From JAGDMS01 sp050015455 (GTDB taxonomy: Bacteria > Desulfobacterota > Binatia > HRBIN30), in the NCBI GenBank assembly GCA_050015455.1, contig JBEKBJ010000020.1:1-53874 (forward strand): 53,874 nt of DNA. The letters run 5' to 3'. Position 1 is the stretch's first letter; each line of letters begins with the position of its first letter. This document shows positions 36,124-45,166 of the stretch, piece after piece. The notes below the pieces were generated by a model. That model was not told where the DNA came from. It saw nothing but the letters and a program-made list of their open reading frames with translations, and searched no databases. The translations under genes and the position numbers were made by a program.

Positions 36124-38112
36124 CTATTTCGAGACAGCCATCGAATAGACAGCCAGGGTAACCTCCCAGTTGACGGGCACGGCCGGGCTGGCGCCGATGT
36201 CTGGTGGCGGCGTCGACATAGAGAATTCGTAGAGCGCGATCAGCGTTGTCGTAATCCCTCGCAGGCGCGGGGGAGCACTGGAGCTGCTGCCGATCCAGAA
36301 TACCGGCATTCCGTAGAACGTCTGGACCAGCTTCGAGATGTGATTGGGGTCGAAAGGCGAGAGGAGATAAGCCGGGAGATCGCGTTCCGACCACAAGGCC
36401 GTGTCAAACCCCCAGCCGGCCAGATTGCTGTCGAAAATCAGACAAGCGCGCGGCGGTAACAGTGCCGAGATAGCTTGGACGTGGCGCAGGCTACCTCCGT
36501 AGTACGGAACCTGCCAGAGCTTCCGAAACGGCACGGTCTGGCCGAGCACGGCCGCGGCGCACACGAGAATCGCGGCGGCGTAGTGCCAACGGCGCGCTAC
36601 GCTGCAGCACAGCCAAGCAGCCCCGAGACAAAGTGCCGGCAGTACGACCGTTGCAGCTCGCCTCACGGTCCAGATAGGGATGGGGGTGGCGTGCGGCGCC
36701 CACATGAACTGCACGAAGACTGTCGCGACGAGCACCACGAAAACCCATGCCGTAACGCCGTTGCCGGCATCACGTTTGGTCCAAAGGCCAAGCCCAATTG
36801 CCCCGGCCACCAGCGTCGGTACGCCGAGATATGAAGTGAGCAGCTGGAGGCTCGTCCAGCCGTTCCGCCAATCTCCCCAGCAGGCGATACAAACGGCAAG
36901 CACGGTAACGGTAAGAAGACCGCTGCGAGCCGCCGGCCGCGCCGCTCGGCGTCCCCATACCAGGAAAACTGCGGCGCAGGCGGCGATCAGTACCGCGATC
37001 TGTTTTGAGGAGGCGCTCGTCAACAGTGCCAGCGTTTCCGGCAACAGTGAGAGAAGGTTTCCAGCATAGTGGGTACGAAAGAACAGCAGGTGGGCAGCGG
37101 TGTGAGCCCAAATGGCGGCCGCACATCCGAGCAGCAGGAGGCTATGCGGGCCGCAGTCGTTGCGACGCAGCCAAAGCGCCGTTGGCAGAGCGACCACAAG
37201 GAACAGAGCGTTTTCGAATCGCATGAGTCCGGCGATGCCAAAGGCGACTCCCGCGATCACGGCATCGGCACGGCTATGCGTGCGCGACCAGAGCAGGAGG
37301 CAGCACAGACCGCCCCAGACAAAGAACTGTCCCGGAATCTCCGGCATGAGGAAGCGTGAATACAGATTCTGAGCGGATGAGAGCGACAGCAGCACGAAGA
37401 AGACAAAGCCCACCCAAGCGCCGCTGAGCGCAGTCGCGAATTCCACCATGGCCCAAACACTCAGGCCGGCAAACAGAGTGATGGCCCATGTTGCCGCGCT
37501 TGGGCCGGCGACCCCGTCGAAGGCGGCTATCCAAACGGTAATCAGGTGGTGGAAGGCCGGAAGCACCTCATCCGTATCGAGGCTGCGCAGCAGCAAGGCG
37601 CCGGCGAGCCGCAGGTAAGGAGGGGACCCAGGATTTGTGGTCGTGCTGTGGAAGAGAGTTCGCTTCAAATCCGGGGACAACAACGACAGCGTGGGGTCGT
37701 GAATGATCAGACTTCCGTGCCGGGACAGATGGATCCCGGCGGCCACATATTCGGCCGAGTCCGATGCCGCGATCCGGGTGTCCAACGGCGGCGCCACCCA
37801 AGACCAGGACAGGATCAGCACGGCCAGGCCGGCCAGATCGCGCGCGCCGTACGCCGCGGGACGCGATCCGCGGGTCTGCAGCGCAGCGGCGGCGGCGACC
37901 AGCGCCAAGCAAGTCAACAGGCTGGGCAGGGAGTAGATGCTCAGCTCCGCCAGCACGAAGCCGATCCAGGATGTGCAGCACGCGCTCAGCAGGACCTCGT
38001 GGAGCAGACGGGAGCCGTCGCCGCCCGGATCGCCGCTCCGGCCGCGGAGCAAGTAGTGCCCCGGAGCGTAGAGCGCGAGATAAGCAGCAGTCGGAATCAA
38101 AACGAACTGCAT
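36124..38112 (-). CDS. GT-C type membrane glycosyltransferase-like protein
   Basis: 662-residue polytopic membrane protein with roughly 12-14 hydrophobic segments and a C-terminal, mostly soluble part. The layout is that of GT-C (PMT/ArnT-like) enzymes, which use polyprenyl-phosphate sugars at the outer face of the inner membrane. The segment DTRIAASDSAEYVAAGIHL, in the first large loop with Asp and Glu residues, fits the catalytic loop of such enzymes. A RFENALFLVVALPTALWL stretch is also GT-C-like. Donor and acceptor are unknown. It is divergent from the first GT2 gene of the sugar locus, 153 bases away. Confidence 0.7.
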   Translation of the reverse strand: MQFVLIPTAAYLALYAPGHYLLRGRSGDPGGDGSRLLHEVLLSACCTSWIGFVLAELSIYSLPSLLTCLALVAAAAALQTRGSRPAAYGARDLAGLAVLILSWSWVAPPLDTRIAASDSAEYVAAGIHLSRHGSLIIHDPTLSLLSPDLKRTLFHSTTTNPGSPPYLRLAGALLLRSLDTDEVLPAFHHLITVWIAAFDGVAGPSAATWAITLFAGLSVWAMVEFATALSGAWVGFVFFVLLSLSSAQNLYSRFLMPEIPGQFFVWGGLCCLLLWSRTHSRADAVIAGVAFGIAGLMRFENALFLVVALPTALWLRRNDCGPHSLLLLGCAAAIWAHTAAHLLFFRTHYAGNLLSLLPETLALLTSASSKQIAVLIAACAAVFLVWGRRAARPAARSGLLTVTVLAVCIACWGDWRNGWTSLQLLTSYLGVPTLVAGAIGLGLWTKRDAGNGVTAWVFVVLVATVFVQFMWAPHATPIPIWTVRRAATVVLPALCLGAAWLCCSVARRWHYAAAILVCAAAVLGQTVPFRKLWQVPYYGGSLRHVQAISALLPPRACLIFDSNLAGWGFDTALWSERDLPAYLLSPFDPNHISKLVQTFYGMPVFWIGSSSSAPPRLRGITTTLIALYEFSMSTPPPDIGASPAVPVNWEVTLAVYSMAVSK

Positions 38113-38265
38113 GGCTGCGTTCGACTCATTACCCCACGGTCTCGCCGCGGGTCAACCCGCCACCTGATTTACCAGCCCCTGCCGGGGGAGTTGCCGCCTG
38201 CGGCGAATTATTCGTTTGACACTCGACAGCGGCAGTGCCAGGTTCAAACGGTGTCTTTTCACCAC

Positions 38266-39285
38266 ATGGGCTGGTGCAAGCTGATCATCCAAGTGCCGTG
38301 CTTCAATGAGGAGCAACACATCGCGGTGACGTTGCGCGAGCTTCCGCGTCAGATCCGCGGCGTGGACGAGATCGAGGTCCTCGTCATCGACGACGGCTCG
38401 AGCGACAACACGGCGGAGATCGCGCGCCTGAACGGCGCCGATCACATCCTGCGCTTCCCCAACAACCGTGGCTTGGCGCGGGCCTTTCGGGCCGGGCTCG
38501 ATGCCGCCCTGCGCCTGGGCGCCGACATCATTGTCAACACCGATGGAGACAACCAATACCAAGCGCGTGACATCGAACGCCTCATCCAACCCGTGCTGCG
38601 CGGCCAGGCCGACATGGTGGTCGGTGACCGCGATGCAGGCAAGGCGGCGCACTTCTCGCCGCTGAAGCGCCTCTTACAGCACTACGGCAGTTGGGTCGTA
38701 CGCACCTTGTCCGGCACCGACATTCCGGACACCACCAGCGGCTTCCGGGCCCTCAGCCGCGGCGCCGCCATGCGCCTGAACGTGCTCTCCGACTTCACCT
38801 ACACGCTCGAGACCATCATCCAAGCGGGCAAGAAGAAACTCCCAGTGACACACGTGCCGGTGTCGACAAATCCCGAGCGCCGCGGCTCCAAGCTGTTCGG
38901 CAGCTCGTGGACCTACGTGAAACGCTCGGCAGCCACCATGCTGCGCATCTATGCGCTGTACGAGCCGCTGAAGGTCTTCTCGTACATCGGCGGCATCCTC
39001 ATCGCTACAGGCACGGCGATCGGCCTGCGCTTCATGTACTATTACTGGACCGAGGGCGGACGCGGACACATCCAATCCCTCATGCTCACCGTCTTGCTCG
39101 TCATCATCGGTTTCCAGACGGTGCTGATCGGGTTGGTGGCCGACCTCATCGGTGCCAACCGGTCGCTGATCGAGGATCTGCTGTTCCGCATGCGCCGCAT
39201 GGAGCTCGGTGAGCAGAGCTCGGAGGTGGAGATGATGGCGCAGGGCCAAGGGGTGTTGCCGCGCGCCCAAGGAGGCCATTCGTGA
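38266..39285 (+). CDS. Family 2 glycosyltransferase, polyprenyl-phosphate type with two C-terminal membrane helices
   Basis: Probably transfers a sugar to a polyprenyl phosphate carrier, giving a donor for membrane GT-C enzymes. The N-terminal GT-A domain has VPCFNEEQHIAVTLRELP, VLVIDDGSSDNT, the DxD-type NTDGDNQY, and DTTSGFRALSRGAA. Two membrane helices follow (about residues 240-265 and 278-300), as in DPM1/GtrB-like proteins. I chose ATG 38266 (339 residues); the longer frame to 37546 runs antisense through the neighbouring gene. A TTGACA at 38216 lies upstream but has no good -10. It overlaps the next gene by 4 bases (GTGA). Confidence 0.88.
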   Translation: MGWCKLIIQVPCFNEEQHIAVTLRELPRQIRGVDEIEVLVIDDGSSDNTAEIARLNGADHILRFPNNRGLARAFRAGLDAALRLGADIIVNTDGDNQYQARDIERLIQPVLRGQADMVVGDRDAGKAAHFSPLKRLLQHYGSWVVRTLSGTDIPDTTSGFRALSRGAAMRLNVLSDFTYTLETIIQAGKKKLPVTHVPVSTNPERRGSKLFGSSWTYVKRSAATMLRIYALYEPLKVFSYIGGILIATGTAIGLRFMYYYWTEGGRGHIQSLMLTVLLVIIGFQTVLIGLVADLIGANRSLIEDLLFRMRRMELGEQSSEVEMMAQGQGVLPRAQGGHS

Positions 39286-40457
39286 ATGTCGGCGGCGGCG
39301 CTCCGCAGCGACCGCCGCAGCGCGTCTGCTTTTTCGGAACGTACGCGCGCGAGCACACCGTGACCCGGCTGTTGGCGGACGGCTGCCAGGCGGCGGGCAT
39401 CGAGGTGGTCGAGTGCCACCGGCCGCTGTGGGAGGAGACGCCGCACAAGCATGCGCGCTACTTCGGAACGCGCTCGGCCGGCAGGCTGCTGGTTCGATAC
39501 GCGCGCCACGCAGTCGCTCTTGCCCGCAGCCGGCGTCGCATCGGAAAGGTGCCGCTCTATGTCATCGGCTTCAACGGCCAGCTTGATTGTCTGCTGCTGC
39601 GGCTGTTACTGGTGCGCCATCCCACGCCCATCGTGCTCGCGCCTCTGGTGACTCTGAGCGAGACGTTGGTGGAGGATCGCGGCGTGTTTCGGCCGGGTTC
39701 GCTGCGCGCGCGACTGGTGGCGCTCCTAGACCGTGCCAGCCTCTGGCTCCCGGCGCAGGTGGTCATGGATACCGAGGCGCACCGTCGCTACGTGATCGAC
39801 AAGTTCGGCGTAGCGCCGGCGCGGGTCGCCACCTGGTACTTGGGTGCCGACACCCGAGTGTTCACTCCCACACCACTGCTCGACGGTGACGGCCCTCTGC
39901 GGGTGCTGTTCTATGGATCGTTTGTGCCGCTGCACGGAACCGACACAGTGCTGCAGGCGGCTACCTTTCTGCAGGCCAGGCGTGACATCGAGTTCGTACT
40001 TGCCGGTGATGGTCCGGCACACCAGGCCAGCGTCGCGTACGCGCGCCAGCACGGCCTCGATCGGGTGCGCTTCTTGGATTGGATGCCGTATGAACGCCTG
40101 GGGCAGTTGGTGGCAAGTGCGCACGTCTGCCTTGGAATCTTCGGCACCTCGCCGAAGGCACAGATGGTAATCCCCAATAAAGTCTATCAAGCGGCGGCGG
40201 CGGGCCGGCCGGTGGTCACGGCGGATACGGCGGCGGTGCGCGAGGTGTTCACTCATGGTGACACCGCCTGGCTGTGCCGCCCGGGAGATCCCGCTGCCCT
40301 CGCCGAGGCGATTGAAAGGATCGGCGCCGACGCGGAAACTCGAAAGCGCCTGGCGACGCGAGCTGCAGCCCTGATGGCCGATCGCTTCGCTCCCGCAGCG
40401 CAAGGGCAAAGATTGGCCGCGATCTTTGCCGCCGCGGCCGGGGCGTCGTCGGCATGA
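39282..40457 (+). CDS. Family 4 glycosyltransferase
   Basis: Retaining GT-B glycosyltransferase of 391 residues. The N-terminal Rossmann domain starts at RVCFFGTYAREHTVTRLL; the C-terminal nucleotide-sugar domain has VLFYGSFVPLHGTDTVLQAA, FVLAGDGPA and FLDWMPYERLGQLVASAHV. The usual EPFG-type donor motif is replaced by MVIPNKVYQAAAAGRPVVT, still with the IPNK/KxxE-like position seen in some GT4 members. The start is GTG 39282, overlapping the upstream stop. It overlaps the next GT2 gene by ATGA. Specificity is unknown. Confidence 0.85.
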   Translation: MNVGGGAPQRPPQRVCFFGTYAREHTVTRLLADGCQAAGIEVVECHRPLWEETPHKHARYFGTRSAGRLLVRYARHAVALARSRRRIGKVPLYVIGFNGQLDCLLLRLLLVRHPTPIVLAPLVTLSETLVEDRGVFRPGSLRARLVALLDRASLWLPAQVVMDTEAHRRYVIDKFGVAPARVATWYLGADTRVFTPTPLLDGDGPLRVLFYGSFVPLHGTDTVLQAATFLQARRDIEFVLAGDGPAHQASVAYARQHGLDRVRFLDWMPYERLGQLVASAHVCLGIFGTSPKAQMVIPNKVYQAAAAGRPVVTADTAAVREVFTHGDTAWLCRPGDPAALAEAIERIGADAETRKRLATRAAALMADRFAPAAQGQRLAAIFAAAAGASSA

Positions 40458-41365
40458 AAGCCGGGATCGTGGTGCTGAGTTGGAACGGCGGTGAGCAGAC
40501 GCTCACCTGTATCGACTCGGTGCGCGCGCAGGAGTATCCGGACAAGTTCCTGGTGCTGGTTGACAACAACTCGCGACCGGAGCAGCGGGAGCTGTTACGC
40601 CGGCGGTACGCCGCGGATGCGGAAGTGCACTGCTGTTTTCTCGATGAGAATCGCGGCTACGCCGGGGGCAACAACGCCGGCATAGCTGTGGCGCTGGCGG
40701 CGGGCGCCGAAGTGGTCGTCATCGTGACGCAGGATGTGACCCTGGCGTCCGGTGCATTGGCGGCCATGGTGGCGGCTGCCAGCGAGGCAGGCGTTGGCAT
40801 CGTGGGGCCGGCGGTCGTGGACGCCCGCGACGCTCGCCGCGTGTTGTCGCTGGGCGAACGCATCGGCATCCCGTGGTTGTGTGTGCCGCGCACTCTACTG
40901 CGCTACCGCCGTGCGCGCCGGGAGCCGTATGACGTCGGCGGCGTGCTCGGGTGCGTTATGCTCCTCACGCGTCGCTGCGTGGAGAGCACCGGCGGCTTCG
41001 ACGAGGGGTTCTTCGCCTATTACGAAGAGGTCGATCTGTGCCTGCGCGCCCGCGCGCATGGCTTCCGCATCGTGTGCGCGCCACAGGCGCTGGCGGCGCA
41101 CGACGGCATGCGAGGGTTCCTCGGCGGCTTTACCGCACTGAGCGCCGAGCTGAAGGCACGCAACCTGGTGCGGCTGATGCGCCGCTGGGCAGGACCCGCG
41201 GATTGGCTGCTGCTCGCGCCCACGTACTGCCTACTGATTGCCGCAAGCACGGCGCTGTACGCACTGCGCGCCCGCTTCAGCGTCATTGCGGCACTGGCTC
41301 GTGGCACGTTGGCCGGGTTCCGCGGGCAGAGCGGCGCGCCGAAGTGCGTGCCAGGCGAGTTGTGA
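40454..41365 (+). CDS. Family 2 glycosyltransferase (rhamnosyltransferase-like)
   Basis: Inverting GT-A glycosyltransferase of 303 residues. The start IVVLSWNGGEQTLTCIDSV, LVDNNS and ENRGYAGGNNAGIAVAL are those of the WbbL/RfbF-like group. The metal-binding position reads VTQDVT instead of the common NND, so metal binding may differ. The acceptor helix FFAYYEEVDLCLRA carries the expected catalytic Glu/Asp. A hydrophobic segment near the C-terminus (about 255-275) suggests membrane association. It is coupled to the genes on both sides (ATGA upstream, 2-base gap downstream). Confidence 0.85.
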   Translation: MKAGIVVLSWNGGEQTLTCIDSVRAQEYPDKFLVLVDNNSRPEQRELLRRRYAADAEVHCCFLDENRGYAGGNNAGIAVALAAGAEVVVIVTQDVTLASGALAAMVAAASEAGVGIVGPAVVDARDARRVLSLGERIGIPWLCVPRTLLRYRRARREPYDVGGVLGCVMLLTRRCVESTGGFDEGFFAYYEEVDLCLRARAHGFRIVCAPQALAAHDGMRGFLGGFTALSAELKARNLVRLMRRWAGPADWLLLAPTYCLLIAASTALYALRARFSVIAALARGTLAGFRGQSGAPKCVPGEL

Positions 41366-41367
41366 CC

Positions 41368-42453
41368 ATGCGGATCGGAATCGGCGCGATTTTGGGAACA
41401 CTGGGTGGGCCGGCAACCTACGCCCGAGAGTTGATCCGGGCGCTCGCTCGGGTGGACTCACGCAATGAGTACGTTATCATTACCGATGCACCGCCTCTGC
41501 TCGGTGTGGTTGCGGCCAACGTGCGCTGTGTCGCTGCACCCTTGAGCGCGCCGTTCCTGCAGCCTGCCTGGGACCATCTGCTTGTGCCCGGCTTCATCCG
41601 CCGCCACAAACTCGACCTCTACCACGGCACCAAGGGGATGCTGCCGCTATGGGGGAGCTGTCCGGAGGTGGTCACTGTCCACGACCTCGCGGTGTATCAT
41701 CAGCCGGAGACGTTCGCCTGGCTACAGCGCATGCATCAGCGTACTCACACCCCCTTTGCCGTGCGCCGCGCGCTGCGCGTGATCACCGACAGCGACTACG
41801 GGCGACGGGACCTCTTGGACCGCTTTGCACTGAGACCCGACCGGGTCATTGCCATCCCGCTGGCTGCGGGTCCGCAGTTCACGGCGCAGCCGTCGCCTGA
41901 TGATGCACGCGTTGCGGAACGCCTGCGGCTGCCGCGGCGCTACCTGCTGTACGCGGGGACCATCCAGCCGCGGAAGAACGTGGAGGCGCTGGTCGCGGCC
42001 TTTGCCGAGGTGCCAAACCGAGGTGATGCGGAGTTGCTCATTGCTGGACGGATCCGCCCGGGATATCGGCCGTGCTTTCTTGGAAATCCGCCGCCCCAGG
42101 TCCGCTATCTCGGAGCAGTCACAGACAACGAGCTGGCGGTCCTATACCGGCGCGCACTTGCCCTGTGCAGTCCATCCAGCTACGAAGGCTTCGGTCTGTC
42201 ACTGGTGGAGGCCATGGCAAGCAGTTGTCTGGTGATCGCCGGGCGCAACAGCTCGGTGCCCGAGCTGGTGGGTGATTGCGGCCTGCTCCTCGAATCCGTG
42301 ACACCGTCCGGCATCAGAGACGCCTTGCAACGGGTACTCGACGACGATGCATCGTTGGCGGCCCTGCGGGCGCGAGCACGTATGCGCGCAGCGAGCTACA
42401 CGTGGGAAGCGACGGCGCGCAAAACCCTACAGGTCTATCAGGAAGCGTTGTAG
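41368..42453 (+). CDS. Family 4 glycosyltransferase (mannosyltransferase-like)
   Basis: GT-B enzyme of 361 residues. It begins MRIGIGAILGTLGGPATYAR, with the glycine-rich loop typical of GT4, then DLYHGTKGMLPLWG and VTVHDLAVYHQPETF. The donor domain has YLLYAGTIQPRKNVEALVAAF, VRYLGAVTDNELAVLYRRA, and the classical SPSSYEGFGLSLVEAMASS with the E-x7-E pair. It resembles mannosyltransferases of O-antigen clusters; the actual sugar is unknown. I chose ATG 41368 over a longer frame from 40951 that lies inside the previous gene. Confidence 0.9.
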   Translation: MRIGIGAILGTLGGPATYARELIRALARVDSRNEYVIITDAPPLLGVVAANVRCVAAPLSAPFLQPAWDHLLVPGFIRRHKLDLYHGTKGMLPLWGSCPEVVTVHDLAVYHQPETFAWLQRMHQRTHTPFAVRRALRVITDSDYGRRDLLDRFALRPDRVIAIPLAAGPQFTAQPSPDDARVAERLRLPRRYLLYAGTIQPRKNVEALVAAFAEVPNRGDAELLIAGRIRPGYRPCFLGNPPPQVRYLGAVTDNELAVLYRRALALCSPSSYEGFGLSLVEAMASSCLVIAGRNSSVPELVGDCGLLLESVTPSGIRDALQRVLDDDASLAALRARARMRAASYTWEATARKTLQVYQEAL

Positions 42454-43398
42454 GTGAGGCCGGTGCCGTCGAACGCAATAGCGCCGAGTGTGGCTGTGAT
42501 CGTCTTGAATTGGAACGGGATCGACGACACGCTGGAGTGCCTGCGCAGCCTCGCACGGGTGGATTACCCCACATGTGAAATTGTCGTCGTCGACAACGGC
42601 TCGCGCACCTCGCCGCGCCAGACCATCCTCGAAGAGTTTCCAACGGTCACCTATCTGGAGACCGGTCGCAATGTCGGGTACGCGGGCGGCAACAACGTCG
42701 GCATCCGCCACGCTCTGAAGCGAGGGCACGACTACGTGCTGGTGCTGAACAACGACACCGCCGTCGAGCCCGACGTGCTCCGCCGTGCGGTCGCGGTGGC
42801 CGAGTCCGATGCTTCCATCGCGGCTCTGAGCGTCAAGATCACGTCGTGGGATGATCCGAAACTCACGTGGATCGCCTACGGCGAGGTCACGTACCGGCAA
42901 GGGCTCGTGCGCCTCATCGGGCATCTCTCCTACGAGGCGTTCGACGAGCAGAAGGATGTCGAGTGGGTTCCTGGAACCGCAGCGCTCTTCAGCCGGCGTG
43001 CCCTCGAGACAGTTGGCTTATTCGACGAGGAATTCTTCGCGTACCACGAAGATGTCGATTGGTGTACGGCAGCCCGTAAGCAAGGTTTCCGGATAGTGTA
43101 TGCTCCGGTGGCACGCGTCTACCACAAGGGGCACCGCAGCTCGGGGGGCGAAGGCCATGTGACGCCACGGCAGTACTTGGCCGGCCGCAATATGGTGCTC
43201 TACGTCCGCAAGCATGCAAGCGCGCTGCAAGCGGCCAAGTTCGTGACCTTTCAGATCGTGACCTTGCCGTTCCAGTACCTGCGGCGCCTGTTTACTTGGG
43301 AGCAAGCTGGGGTGTCGTTGAAGGTGCGCGGGATGCTCGATGGCTGGCGACGACGGCCTTTGCCGCTGGTCGAGCTCGGGCTTGTGGAGCCGCCATGA
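42454..43398 (+). CDS. Family 2 glycosyltransferase, paralogue 1
   Basis: 314-residue GT-A glycosyltransferase. Motifs: VIVLNWNGIDDTLECLRSL, VVDNGS, NVGYAGGNNVGIRHAL, the metal-binding LNNDTAVEPD, and FFAYHEDVDWCTAARKQGFR with the catalytic acid. A short C-terminal tail (LKVRGMLDGWRRRPLP) is shared with the GT2 genes at 44198 and 45167. The start is GTG 42454, immediately after the upstream stop; the stop overlaps the methyltransferase ATG. Likely adds one sugar of a repeat unit on the lipid carrier. Confidence 0.88.
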   Translation: MRPVPSNAIAPSVAVIVLNWNGIDDTLECLRSLARVDYPTCEIVVVDNGSRTSPRQTILEEFPTVTYLETGRNVGYAGGNNVGIRHALKRGHDYVLVLNNDTAVEPDVLRRAVAVAESDASIAALSVKITSWDDPKLTWIAYGEVTYRQGLVRLIGHLSYEAFDEQKDVEWVPGTAALFSRRALETVGLFDEEFFAYHEDVDWCTAARKQGFRIVYAPVARVYHKGHRSSGGEGHVTPRQYLAGRNMVLYVRKHASALQAAKFVTFQIVTLPFQYLRRLFTWEQAGVSLKVRGMLDGWRRRPLPLVELGLVEPP

Positions 43399-44201
43399 GT
43401 TTCGCCTATTACACGGTCGACACCGGAGTCGAAGCGAGTCAGATCTTTTGGAGTTACGACTCGGTTGTTGATCATGTCGACCTCTGCCGCTACGAGACCA
43501 CGTTGCCGGTGTTTCTTCAGCATCTGCCCCGTGAGGGAGCGATATTGGACGCGGGGTGCGGACTAGCGCGCTGGGTCATCTATCTGCGGGAGCGGGGGTA
43601 TCATGTGTTCGGCGTAGACCAGTCCCAGACTGCGCTGAGGCAAACGCAGCGGTTCACTGCACTGCCGCTGTTCGCCGGGGACACGCTGCAGCTGCCAGTC
43701 AAAGACGAGTCGCTGGCTGCAGTAATCTCGCTCGGTGTCATTGAACACGTACGCAGCGGTCCCGTCCCCTCGTTGCGCGAGCTGCGCCGGGTTCTCAAGC
43801 CCGCCGGGATCGCGCTGGTTGCGGTACCGTACAACAACCCTTGGCGGCGTGTGCTCATCAACCACTTGCGCAGGTTGCGTGACTGGCAAAAGGGGCGGGC
43901 CGGCTTAAAGCTGGACTTCGCGGAATACCGCTTCAGTGTACGTGAGTTGACCGGGTATTTGCGTGAAGCCGAGTTCGAGGTCGTCTCCGTGCACGCCGAC
44001 GACTTCCACCCGCCCTTGGGCAAAGGGCTGTGGGTGGACTGGTCGTCGTTCTTTGGGTATGGCTGCGGCGCGTCCGACATCATTGCCGGACATAAACGCT
44101 GGGAGTTGAACCGGCGTGGGCGGATCGTCCAGTGGTTGGCCAATCGGATAACGCCGTGGCTGATTGCCGGTGGCGTGCTGGCCGTCGCGCGGCGCAAATG
44201 A
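43395..44201 (+). CDS. Class I SAM-dependent methyltransferase, paralogue A
   Basis: 268-residue methyltransferase. Motif I is ILDAGCGLARWVIYL, then GVDQSQTAL (post-I acidic), ISLGVIEHVRSGP and a RVLKPAGIALVAVPYNNPWRR strand. The C-terminal part (DFAEYRFSVRELTGYL, then DDFHPPLGKGLWVDW) is shared with the gene at 46142. A hydrophobic stretch near the C-terminus may bind the membrane. In this setting it probably methylates a sugar or the end of a growing glycan. ATG 43395 gives an ATGA overlap; a longer frame from 43296 lies within the previous gene. Confidence 0.82.
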   Translation: MSFAYYTVDTGVEASQIFWSYDSVVDHVDLCRYETTLPVFLQHLPREGAILDAGCGLARWVIYLRERGYHVFGVDQSQTALRQTQRFTALPLFAGDTLQLPVKDESLAAVISLGVIEHVRSGPVPSLRELRRVLKPAGIALVAVPYNNPWRRVLINHLRRLRDWQKGRAGLKLDFAEYRFSVRELTGYLREAEFEVVSVHADDFHPPLGKGLWVDWSSFFGYGCGASDIIAGHKRWELNRRGRIVQWLANRITPWLIAGGVLAVARRK

Positions 44202-45166
44202 CCATGCGCATAGCAGCCGTGATCGTCAATTGGAACCAAGCGGAGATGACGCAGCAATGTGTGGCCAGCGTCGTCGCGGGCGCGCAAGTCCCGCTGTGGG
44301 TGATCATCGTCGACAATGGGTCGCAGTGCGATCCAAGCCAGTTGGCGAGGGAAGTCTATCCCGACACGATCGTCCTGCACAACGAGCGCAACCTCGGCTT
44401 CGCGGGCGGGGCGAACCTGGGCATTGAACATGCGCTGGCGCGAGGCGCCGAAGCCGTGCTGCTGGTCAACAACGACGCCGTGGTGGCCCCCACCTGCATT
44501 CCGGAGTTGGTGGCGGCGTTGGGTCGGGATGATCGCCTCGCCGCCGTCGGAGCCAAGACGCTGACACAAGAGTGGCCTCCACGGATTCACACGGCCTACG
44601 GCATGCTGACCTACCATGGACCGCTCGTGCAGCAGCAAGGCTGGTTCGAGCCGGACATCTCCAAGTTCAATGAGTTCACGCATGTGGATTACATTTCCGG
44701 ATGTGCGATGTTGCTTCGCCGTGCCGCCCTGGAGCGTGTCGGCTTGCTCGACCCGACATTCTTCGCGTACCACGAGGATCTCGACTGGTGCATGCGCGCG
44801 CGCCGGGCGGGTTTCCGGGTCGCCTATGTGCCCACGGCGCTGGTCTATCACCGGATGCACGCGTCGACCGGCGGCGGTGGCTATTTCAGCCCGATCACCT
44901 ACCTGGCTGCGCGCAACAGCATCTTAGTCGTGCGGAAGAACGCGACCCGCGCCAAGCAGCTGAAGTTCGCCTTCTATCTGTGCGGCAATATCCTCAAAGA
45001 GGCAATCTTGCGCTATCGGCGCGGCGAGCTGACGGGGTTCAAATGGCGGTTGCGCGGGCTGCGCGATGGGCTCTTGCGGCGGCCGGTGCCGGTACGTGCA
45101 CTCGGACTGGATGGGGGCTTGCATCGAGAGGCTGGCGCCGGCGAAGTACCGAGCGTGAACGCGTAG
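44198..45166 (+). CDS. Family 2 glycosyltransferase, paralogue 2
   Basis: 322-residue GT-A enzyme with VIVNWNQAEMTQQCVASV, IVDNGS, NLGFAGGANLGIEHAL, LVNNDAVVAP and FFAYHEDLDWCMRARRAGFR. It aligns along its length with the genes at 42454 and 45167, including the tail FKWRLRGLRDGLLRRPVP. The start ATG overlaps the methyltransferase stop (ATGA); the next GT2 begins right after the stop. Confidence 0.88.
   Translation: MTMRIAAVIVNWNQAEMTQQCVASVVAGAQVPLWVIIVDNGSQCDPSQLAREVYPDTIVLHNERNLGFAGGANLGIEHALARGAEAVLLVNNDAVVAPTCIPELVAALGRDDRLAAVGAKTLTQEWPPRIHTAYGMLTYHGPLVQQQGWFEPDISKFNEFTHVDYISGCAMLLRRAALERVGLLDPTFFAYHEDLDWCMRARRAGFRVAYVPTALVYHRMHASTGGGGYFSPITYLAARNSILVVRKNATRAKQLKFAFYLCGNILKEAILRYRRGELTGFKWRLRGLRDGLLRRPVPVRALGLDGGLHREAGAGEVPSVNA

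Noticed and set aside
37546..38265. Upstream extension of the GT2 frame to 37546
   Set aside because: It is antisense to the GT-C gene and resembles nothing; the family N-terminus starts right after ATG 38266.
40951..41367. Upstream extension of the second GT4 frame
   Set aside because: It runs through the previous GT2 gene in another frame; the family start MRIGIG is at 41368.
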